A stretch of DNA of 64,000 bases, from assembly GCA_949130485.1 (NCBI GenBank), contig OX422185.1, positions 8,161,127 to 8,225,126 on the forward strand, written 5' to 3'. The translations under genes were made by a program, and so were the position numbers. The stretch's first letter is position 1. Every line of letters begins with the position of its first letter. The notes below the pieces were generated by a model, which was given only the letters and a program-made list of their open reading frames with translations, did not search any database and was not told the DNA's origin. This document shows positions 54,753 through 64,000 of the stretch, one piece after another. Source of the DNA: Agelas oroides. Its lineage: Eukaryota > Porifera > Demospongiae > Agelasida > Agelasidae.

Positions 54753-56157
54753 GGTAGACAACAAAATTAAGTATAGCTGAGTGATTTACAGCCATCTGTC
54801 TGATTGGCCACACTCAACACACGAAAGCTCATCAAGTCACCAGACCCTTATCTGTGAACAAGAGGGAGACATGATGTCACATCATATATAGTGGCAATTA
54901 ATGTGCTGTGACGACATTCCAAGGGCAAGAATTGTGAATTGGTGCTACAAACAAGAGTGGTTCTATGAATGAAGTCATGATGAGTGCATTCAGTTTTCAA
55001 CTGTGCTAAAGCCATCTGACAGGCTAGACCTGTACATTGCTAGTTTAATGGTCGGTTGTTCATGAGAAGCAATTTTGTCTAGCCAGGCGGCTTCAGTTTT
55101 GTTGAAAAATCCATGTGCCCACATTGACTTCGTCCATAGAGCACTAGTTGTAGCTTGTATTCATGGTTGTTGCTCTTGGAATATCGTTCAGCACATTGTC
55201 AATGCCACATGATCAGCATGGGCCAGTGTGGCAGTGCGTATTATGTCATTGCTGAATGCTATAGGAATTTCATTCTCATTAATGTGATGTTTACTATTCC
55301 CATTGTTCTCTTTAGATGCAAAACACAAAGATCCAAGTTTCCGAGACTGTCACAGATCTCTACCAAATTTGCAGACGCAGTAGCACTTTGCTTGTGTCAC
55401 TGTTCTCATCTTCTATATAGATAATAAAAATTTTGCATGATTTCATATTTTACTTTATCAGAGATTTCAGTACTTTTCTTCTACATTGGCTGTAATTTCC
55501 ATTTGTTTTAGCTTGCATGAAGACTTCATTCTGCAAAGCTAAACGCTACATATTGGCATGCGTAGCCTGTACACTGCCCGTGCCAGCATAAGTTCGGTTC
55601 GGCGCGCGCGAATGGGCGCATCAGCATATTCTGTCACGTGGTAATCATGTGCCTTCTGTCCTCAGAGTCGGTGAACAAAGTGAATCCCTGCTAGGGAGAA
55701 GACCGATCTTGCGTTCTGTACTAGCTACGAAGACGAGACAAGCGCTGACGGAGAACAGCATCAAGCGTAAAAAACATATCCGAGCTAGAAGGAATAGCTC
55801 CGAAGGGTTGCCGAACGATATGCGTGAAATATCTGCAGTGACAAAATTTAGCTAACGTAGCTAAAAAGCAGCCGCTTTTGGATTTGCAACGCTTGCAGAG
55901 GAACCGTCCTTCAGCGGTTCTGCTTCAGACTCGGGTATGTTCTAGAGGTAAGACTTCTCTTTCGGCTAGAACTTGTCTTGTTTCTCTAGCTTCTCTGTAG
56001 CTGGAGATATAAATGTGAATAAGTCTTCGTGTCTAGAACTTGTGACGTCATATGTGCCGCGGATCACGTGGTAAGATTCACCAGGCCTTCTCCCTCCGTT
56101 TTTGCATACTGCAAGCGATCAAAAACTGGGGCCGGGGAAGGCCTGGGAACGAGGCTA

Positions 56158-56548
56158 GGTATAGTGATGGTAGAGTGTAGTAGAGTGAAGTAGAGCGAAG
56201 TAGAGCCATGGTAGAGTGTAGTAGAGTCAAGTAGAGTCAAGTAGAGTCAAGGAGAACATTGGTAGAATGTAGTAGAGTTGTGTAGAGTCAAGGAGAAGAT
56301 TGGTAGAATGTCGTAGAGCCAGGAAGAGCCATGGTAGAGTGTAGTAGTGTCAAGTAGAGCCAAGTAGAACCATGGTAGAGTGTAGTAGAGTCAAGTAGAG
56401 CCAAGTAGAGCCATGGTAGTGTGTGGAAGGGTCAAGTAGAGCCAAGTACTCGAGCCATTGTAGAATGTAGTAGAGCCAGGTAGAGCCATGGTAGAGTGTA
56501 GTAGAGTGATGTAGTGTTAAGTAGAGCCAGGTACAATGGAGTAGAACC
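56158..56548 (+). repeat. satellite, forward block 9
   Basis: Last forward-type satellite block in the window. It ends at GTAGAACCATGCATG, where the direction reverses. Confidence 0.9.
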
Positions 56549-57311
56549 ATGCATGCCTTGTCTACAATGGCTCTACATGGCTCTCATTGACTCTGCTACA
56601 TTCTACCTTGGCTCTACTTGGCTCTCATTGACTCTACTACATTCTACCTTGGCTCTACCTGACTCACTACAAACTATCATGGCTCTATTTGGTTCTACTT
56701 GACTCTACTAGACTCTACCATGACCCTACGTGGCTCTGCTTTACTCTACTACAATCTACCATGGCTCTACTTGACTCTACTTTACTCTACCACACTCTAT
56801 ACCATGGTTCTATTTGGTTCTACTTGACTCTCTACTTGGCTATACGTGACTCTACTATGCATCTACTTGGCTCTACCTGACTCAAGTGCACTGCAGCTAC
56901 CATGGGTCTACTTGGCTCTACTGGACTCTACAACACTCTATCATGGCTCTACTTTGCACTACTTGACTCTGCTACACTCTACCAGGGCTCCACCTCGCTC
57001 TACTTTACTCTACTGCACTGTACCATAGCTCTACTCGGCTCTCATTGTCTCTGTTACATTCTACCTTCGCTCTACTTTGTTCTCATTGACTCTATTATAT
57101 CCTAACTTGGCTCTACTTGGCTCTAATTGACTCTACAACACTCTACCATGGCTCTACTTGGCTCTACCTGACTCTATCATAGCTCTACTAAGGTCTATAC
57201 TTCACTCTACCACACTCTACCAGGGATCTACTTGGTTCTACATAACTCTACAATACACTATCATGGCTCTACTTGACTCTACAACACGGCTGTATTTGGC
57301 TCTCAGCTGGG
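56549..57311 (-). repeat. satellite, reverse block
   Basis: Reverse-type satellite, more diverged than the forward blocks (TCTCATTGACTC, CTCTATTTGG variants). Abuts repeat B copy 2. Confidence 0.9.
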
Positions 57312-58300
57312 AAGTCTTTCGGAGGAGGTTAACGAAAACATAAACATGGGTTACAGTCAGGACCAGGGTTACTCCTAGTTTCAGGGTTAGGGTTTGCTTT
57401 AGGGCAATCTTGCTTTGCCTAATTTTAAAAAGGGTTTTAGTAGCTGAATATATTCATGAACCCAAAATTGCCACTCGATGGACGCATCTACACACTCACT
57501 GTAGGTAGCGTCCTAACCACCAATGTATCTCAAATCAGTCTGTGCCAGCTTTTGTTCAGAGCTACTCTCAAAGTCAGGCTAGACTCATGTTTTTCGCTAC
57601 TCTTGGAATGGACAACTTTGACTGCACCAAAATGAATGCACATTTCAAAAAATTCACAGCTTGTCTACGGGAGGGGCTCATTCACGAGTGGAAGCAAGCA
57701 TTACTAGCCCCACCTCTCCCCCTTATGTCGCTAAACAACTCACGGTTCTGTTCCCCAGACAACTCCTCTGCAGCTTTCTTGTCAAATTATGGCAACATAG
57801 TACCAACGATATATTGCGCATTCTAGTTAAAGCCCAGCCCAGCACTCGAAGCACCGGGCCACAATCACCTACTAGGCTTGGCATACGATCGCAAGACCTG
57901 GGCCTGCCCAATGAGTACAGTCTTGGCCACTGTGGCCTTTCTGCTGCTTCTAGACACAAGCTTGCTTTCACAAGCAGGCACTTCGCACTACTCACAGCTA
58001 CTGACACTACTAAACTCCTTTTTTTGTTGTTGTTCTAAGTCGATCTAAGCTTATCTTCAAAAGTTCCGACCACCACATGAGGGTTTCCGCCAGGCCACGT
58101 CTTAACTAACTTAATTATAAACTGATTATTGGAAGTCAATGCCGACAGGAAATGGGGAAAATCCCCAATTTTACGGACAGTGAACGGATGAAGACTCCCA
58201 AAATGGACTGTGCGCTAAAAGTTTACAAAGACAAAGAATTCTATCAGCTTGGATTCCAGGTTTGTTGACCTTGAAAACACAGGGTTCCCTGCCACCTTAA
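57312..58300 (-). repeat. repeat B, copy 2 (uninterrupted)
   Basis: Reverse complement of 3647-5290 without the 649-bp insertion; satellite lies directly on both sides. It contains the empty TTAA (58111-58114). Frames at 57542-57826 and 57661-58038 are open in this copy but are interrupted or shifted in the other, and no domain is recognised. Confidence 0.8.
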
Positions 58301-61300
58301 CTCTACTGCGCTATACTACGGCGCTGCTTGACTCTACCATGGATCTACTTGATTCTACTACACTCTACCATAGCTCTAGTTGGCTCTACGTGACGCTACT
58401 ACACTCCACCATGGTTCTACTAACGTGGACACAGGCCCGGGTATGCCCGGGTGTAGCTACGCCACTGCTACTTGGCTCTACTTGATACTACCACACTCTA
58501 CCGTGGCTCTACCTCGCTCTACTACAATGGCTCGAGTACTTGGCTCTACTTGACTCTACTACACCCTACCTTGGCTCTACTTGGCTCTACTTGACACTAG
58601 TACACTCTACCATCGCTCTATACTTGGCTGTACTTGCCTTAACTGGACTCCACCATGGTTCTACTCCATTGTATCATGGCTCTACTTGACACTGCAACAC
58701 TCTACTACATTCTATAATGGCTCTACTTGACTCTCCTACAATCTACCATAGCTCTACTTCCCTCTTATACTTCACTCTACTACACTCTACCATGGCTATA
58801 CCTAGCTCTACTACATTCTACCATGACTCTACTTGACTCTCCTACACTCTAGCATGGCTTTACTTTGCTCTACGTGACTCTACTACATTCTATCATGGCT
58901 CTACTTGGCTCTAGTTGCATGACTCTACTACACTCTACCATGGCTCTACCTTGCTCTACTACATTCTACAATGCCTCTACTTGACTCTACATGAGTCTAC
59001 TACGTTGTACCATGGCTCTACTTGGCTCTACTACACCCTACCATGGCTCTACTTCGCTGTACTTGACACTACTACACTCTACCATGGCTCTACTCCATTG
59101 TACCATGGCTCTACTTGACAGTACATGACTCTACGACAATCTACCATGGCTCTACTTGACTCTACTACACTGTACCATGGCTCTACCTGGCTCTACTTAA
59201 CACTACTACGCTATACCATTGCTACAATGGCTCTACTTGACTCTACTTGACTGTACTACACACTAACATGGTTCTACGTGGCTTTCCTTGGCTCTACTAC
59301 ACTCTGCCATGGCTCTTCTTGGCTCTACTTGACTCTACTACACACTAAATTGGATCTATACTACATTCTAACATGGCTCCACTTGACTCTACTTGACTCT
59401 ACTACACTCTACCATGGCTCTACCTGGCTCTATCATGACTCTGCTTGACTCTATATAACTGTACAACATTCTACAATCGCTCTACTTGACTGTACTTCAC
59501 TCTACTACACTCTACCATTGCTCTTCCTTGCTCTACTACTTTCTACCATGCTTATACTCGACTCTACATGACGCTACTACATTCTACCATGGTTCTACTT
59601 GACTGTACTTGACTCTACTACCCTCTACCATGGCTCTACTTGACTCTACATGGCTCTACTAGACTCTACCATGGCTCTACATTGTTCTACTTGACTGTAC
59701 TTGACTGTATATTACATTCTACCATTGCTCTACTTGATACTACTACACTCTACCATCGCTCTACTTGATACTACTACACTCTACCATGGCTCTACTTGGC
59801 TCTACTTGGCTCTACTATATATACACTCTACCATAGTTCTACTCCATTGTACCATGGCTCTAATTGACACTACATGACTCTACTACACTCTGCCATGGCT
59901 CTACTCTACCTGGCTCTTCTTGTCTCTACTGCACTCTACCATGGCTCTACTTGGCTCTTCTTGACTGTAATACACTCTACCATAGCTCTACATGGCTCTC
60001 CTTGGCTCTACTACACTGTACCATGGCTCTACTTGGACCTACTTGTCTCTACTACACCCTAGTTTGGCTCTACTACATTCTATACCATGGCTCTACTTGA
60101 CTCTACTTGACTGTACTACACTCTACCATGGTTCTACCTGGCTCTACTACATTCTACCATGCCTCTACTTGACTATACTCTTGACTCTACTACAGTCTAC
60201 CATGGCTCTACTTGGCTCTACTTGACAGTACTACATTCTACCATGGCTCTACTTCGCTCTAGTTGACTGTACTGCACTCTACCATAGCTCTACGTGGCTC
60301 TTCTTGGCTCTACTACACTCTACAATGGTTCTACTTAGCTCTACTTCACTCTATTACACCCTGCCTTGGCTCTACTACATTCTACCATTGACACTACATG
60401 ACTCTACGACAATCTACCATGGCTCTACTTAACACTACTACACTATACCATTGTTCTACCTGGCTCTATTTCTTTCCTCTACATTCTACCACGGCTCTAC
60501 TACATTCTACCATATCTCTAGTTGACTCCATATCACTCTACTACATTCTACCATGGCTCTACTTGACTCTACTTGACTCTCCTACACTCTAGCATGGCTC
60601 TACTTTGCTCTACGTGACTCTACTACATTCTACCATGGCTCTACTTGGCTCTAGTTGACTCTACTACACTCTACCATGGCTCTACCTTGCTCTACTACAT
60701 TCTACAATGCCTCTACTTGACTCTACATGAGTCTACTACGTTGTACCATGGCTCTACTTGGCTGTACTACAACCTACCATGGCTCTACTTCGCTGTACTT
60801 GACACTACTACCCTCTACCATGGGTCTACTTGGTTCTCTTTGACTCTACTACACTATACCATTGCTCTACCTGGCTCTAGTTGTCTCTACTACACTTTAC
60901 CATGGCTCTACTTGGCTCTACTACATTCTACCATGGATCTACTTGATTCCACTTTACTCTACTACACTCTACCATTGCTCTAACTGGCTTTACTAAATTC
61001 TACCATGCCTCTACTTGACTCTACATGAGTCTACTACACTCTACCATGGCTCTACTTTACTCTACTTGACTCTAGTACACTCTACCATGGCTCTACTCCA
61101 TTGTGCCATGGCTCTACTTGACAGTACATGACTCTACGACAATCTACCATGGCTCTACTGGAATCTACCATGGCTCTACTTGACTCTGTATAACTCTACT
61201 ACATTCTACCATGGCTCTTCTTGGCTCTACTTGCCTGTACTACACTTCACAATTGCTCTACCTGGCTCTACTTGTGTCTACTGCATTCTACCGTGTCTCT

Positions 61301-61470
61301 ACTACATTCTACCATAGCTTCACTTCATTCTATATGACTCTACTACATTCCACCTTTGGTCTACTTGAATCTACTTGCCTCTACTACATTCTACCATGGC
61401 TCTACTTGGCTCTACCTGACCCTACTACACTATAGCATTGCTCTACCTGGCTCTACTTGTCTCTACTACA
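58301..61470 (-). repeat. satellite, long reverse block 1
   Basis: Reverse-type satellite. 60645-60983 is an inverted near-copy of 9865-10119, judged from almost identical repeat peptides. About 58420-58470 holds a GC-rich insertion with CCCGGGTATGCCCGGG and, inverted, CAGTGGCGTAGC, which resembles an hAT-type terminus; this last assignment is weak. Confidence 0.92.
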
Positions 61471-61818
61471 TTCTACCATGAGTCGGGAGTTCAAAGGGAC
61501 CGAAACCCGTGGTCATGCGAGGACCGGAAAGGGTACTCCCCTGAAGACCAGTATTTTTTGAGCATATCTCCCAAAAACAGTAACTAACCGCCCCATCCAT
61601 TTGAGCCATAAATTCCCCACCCATTTAAGTCATAAATGCCCCACCCATTTAAGCCATAAATGCTCCACCCATTTAAGCCATAAAATGCCCCATCCATTTA
61701 AGCCATAAATGCCCAATCCCCATCTCCCTTTATGTTTTAACTTCACAGTTTATGTATGTGTGAAATTTTGAACATTGATGTGCCAGCGGTGTTGGTGCTT
61801 CCCCACTCGACACACAAC
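61471..61818 (-). repeat. repeat D copy in reverse satellite
   Basis: On the minus strand it starts at the fixed end (GTTGTGTGTCGAGTGGGG at 61818), carries about five minisatellite units, and ends at GAACTCCCGAC near 61471. Slightly diverged from the D in repeat C. Confidence 0.85.
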
Positions 61819-64000
61819 AAACTCTGCTACATTCTACCATAGCTATACTTGACTCTCTATGAGTCTACTACAATCTACCACGGCTCTGCTTGACTTTACT
61901 TGAATCTACTACAATCTACCACGGCTCTACTTGACTTTACTTGAATCTACTACATTGTAGGCTCTACTTGACTCTACTACATTCTAGCATGGCTCTACTT
62001 GGCTCTACTTGACCGTACTACACTATACCATTGCTCTACCTGGCTCTACTATGTTCTACCATGGCTCTACTACCCTCTACTTGACTCGACTACACCCTAC
62101 CATAGCCCTAGTTCAGCTCTACTTCACTCTACTACACTCTACCATGTCTCTACTTGGCTCGACTTGACTGTACTACACTCTACCATGGCTCAACGTGGTT
62201 GTCCTCGACTCTACTACATTCTACCATTGCTCTACTTGGCTCGACTTGACTGTACTACACTCTACCATGGCTCAACGTGGTTGTCCTTGACTGTACTACA
62301 TTCTACCATGGCTCTACTTGATACTACTTGACTACATATACTACACACTATCTTGGCTCTACTACATTCAACCATTGGTCTGCTTGATTCTTCTTGACTC
62401 TACTACACTCTACCATGGCTCTACTTGGCTCTACTTGGCTCTACTTGGCTCTACTTGACTCTAGTACACTCTACCATGGCTCAACTCCATTGTACCAAGG
62501 CTCTACTTGACACTACATGACTCTACTACATTCTACCATGGCTCTACCTGGCTCGACTTGACTGTACTACACTCTACCATGGCTCAACGTGGTTGTCCTT
62601 GACTGTACTACATTCTACCATGGCTCTACTTCAATCTACTTGACTACATATACTACACACTATCTTGGCTCTACTACATTCAACCATTGGTCTGCTTGAT
62701 TCTTCTTGACTCTACTACACTCTACCATGGCTCTACTTGGCTCTACTTGGCTCTACTTGGCTCTACTTGACTCTAGTACACTCTACCATGGCTCAACTCC
62801 ATTCTACCAAGGCTCTACTTGACACTACATGACTCTACTCCATTCTACCATGGCTCTACTGGACTCTACTACGCTGTACCATGGCTCTACTTTGCTCTAC
62901 TTGAATCTACTACACTATACCATTGCTCTACTTGGGTCTACTTCTCTCTACTACCTTCTACCATGGCTCTAATACATTCTACCATAGCTCTACTTGACTC
63001 TGTATGACCCTCCTACATTCTACCATGGATCTACTTGACTCTACTTGACTCTACTACATTCTAGCATGACTCTACTTGACTCAACTACACTCTACCATGG
63101 TTGTACGTGGCTCTCCTTGGCCCTACTACACTGTACCATGGCTCTACTTGGCTCTACTTGAGTCTACTCCACACCACCGTGGCTCTGCTTGGTTCTACTT
63201 GTCTCTACTACACTCTACCATGGCTCTACTTGGCTCTTCTTGACTGTAATACACCCTACCTTGGCTTTACTACATTCTATACCATGGCTCTACTTGACTC
63301 TACTTGAATCTACTACAGTCTACCATGGCTCTACCTGGCTCTACTTGACTGTACTACATTCTACCATGGCTCTACTTCGCTCTAGTTGACTGTACTACAC
63401 TCTACCATAGCTCTACGTGGCTCTCCTTGGCTCTACTACACTCTACCATGGCTCTACTTAGATCTACTTCACTCTATTACACCCTACCTTGACTCTACCA
63501 CATTCTACTGTGCCTCTAGTTGACTCGGCTCTAGTTGACTCTACTGCACACTAAGGTACTTGGCTCTCCTTGACTCTACTACACACTATCTTGGCTCTAC
63601 TACATTCTACCATGGCTCTAATCGACTCTACTTGACTCTACTACATTCTACCATGGCTCTACTTGGCTCTACTTGACTCTACTACACTCTACCATGGCTG
63701 TCCTTGCCTCTAATTGACTCTACTACACCCAACCATGGCTCAACTTGGATCTCTTTGATTCTGTTACACTCTACCATGGATCTACTCCATTGTACCAGGG
63801 CTCTACTTGACGTTACTTGACTGTAGGACATTCTACCATGGCTCCACTTGACTCCACTACACTGACCATAGCTCTACTTGAATCTATATGACTCTACTAC
63901 ATTCTACCATGGCTGAATATGCCTCTACTTGACCCTACTACACTCTATACCATGGCTCTACGTTGCTCACTTTGGCTCTACTACAACCTACCATGGTTCT
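61819..64000 (-). repeat. satellite, long reverse block 2
   Basis: Reverse-type satellite to the window edge. Local duplications are visible: a unit with CAACGTGGTTGTCCT recurs at 62191, 62273 and 62585. No genes; the + strand frames are repeat peptides. Confidence 0.93.

Larger units (their letters stand above)
53238..56157. mobile_element. 2.9-kb element with 104-bp TIRs, MULE-like
   Basis: Ends 53238-53341 and 56053-56157 are inverted copies over about 104 bp, with one substitution and one single-base indel. They begin TAGCCTCGTTCCCAGGCC, related to the TAGTCTCG ends of smaller elements here. It is inserted in satellite: GGTATAG precedes the left end and follows the right end (7 of a 9-bp window; the last two bases differ). 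The interior has no long ORF; fragments near 53640-54050 and 55150-55420 are broken and not recognisable. The near-identical TIRs suggest fairly recent movement by a transposase supplied elsewhere. Confidence 0.8.

Noticed and set aside
57542-58038. Two open frames in repeat B copy 2
   Set aside because: The homologous stretch in copy 1 contains indels and stops, and no family is recognisable, so coding is not supported.
3647-61470. The whole window as one giant palindrome (B-C-satellite-C-B order with opposite orientations)
   Set aside because: Orientations fit, but distances and order do not: B copy 2 lies inside the position required by the 9865/60645 pair, and C copies are not symmetric. 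Independent insertions and local inversions explain it better.
9865-63389. Dozens of 60-144 codon frames with STLYHGSTWLYLTLLHSTMALL-type peptides
   Set aside because: They follow the 10-41 bp satellite period, switch frame whenever sub-unit number changes, have no conserved start, and track the strand on which stop codons are rarer. They are by-products of the repeat.
9826-64000. CRISPR-like regular repeats
   Set aside because: There are no unique spacers; both repeats and intervening sequence are the same satellite, and the context is eukaryotic.

Overview
The window is repetitive, gene-poor DNA from a metazoan genome, most plausibly a marine invertebrate such as a sponge or cnidarian. That call is an inference. 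It rests on the mixture of element types: short inverted-repeat elements with 9-bp or TTAA target duplications, a Helitron-type N-terminal ORF, a GIY-YIG retroelement tail and a tiny HIRAN-like ORF. It also rests on the absence of bacterial gene organisation. No complete conventional host gene, rRNA, tRNA or CRISPR array is visible.

Layout. Positions 1-9825 are a patchwork of decayed and nested transposable elements: a 23-25 bp-TIR element at the left edge; a 916-bp element with 9-10 bp target duplications holding a second element inside it; a repeat called B here (3647-5290), split by a 649-bp piggyBac-type element in a TTAA site; a Helitron-like ORF fragment; a pogo-like element carrying an intact 107-codon HIRAN-like ORF; and a truncated copy of repeat C. 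Positions 9826-64000 are dominated by a tandem satellite of about 45 kb. It is built from roughly 10-bp sub-units (GTAGAGYCAA / GTAGAGCCAT / GGTAGAGTGTA) that combine into a common unit of about 41 bp. Because one strand is purine-rich, its direction is easy to read. Forward-type blocks (GTAGAG on the + strand) fill most of 9826-56548 and reverse-type blocks (CTCTAC) fill 56549-64000. Several short blocks inside the forward part are flipped.

Superimposed on the satellite are: a 5,970-bp direct duplication at offset 6,424 (17993-23962 / 24417-30386); three related blocks at 576-bp spacing; a 2,095-bp direct duplication of repeat C (44587-46681 / 46935-49029) with a remarkable array of alternating hairpins; five or so copies of a terminal piece of C (called D) with one fixed end; a GIY-YIG retroelement fragment (about 50570-50985); a 2.9-kb element with 104-bp terminal inverted repeats at about 98% identity (53238-56157) holding a nested 383-bp element; and a second B copy (57312-58300).

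The most informative signals are structural. Four inverted satellite blocks, when mentally flipped, restore the normal satellite sequence at their edges (15386-16717, 30887-31335, 34780-34958, 44506-49145). A fifth (12129-12643) creates two abutting perfect palindromes. Separately, one TIR type (TAGYCTCG) with 9-bp target duplications links elements from 2.9 kb down to a 32-bp miniature. The long ORFs seen in the satellite (repeating STLYHGSTWLY-like peptides) are by-products of the repeat and are not annotated as genes.
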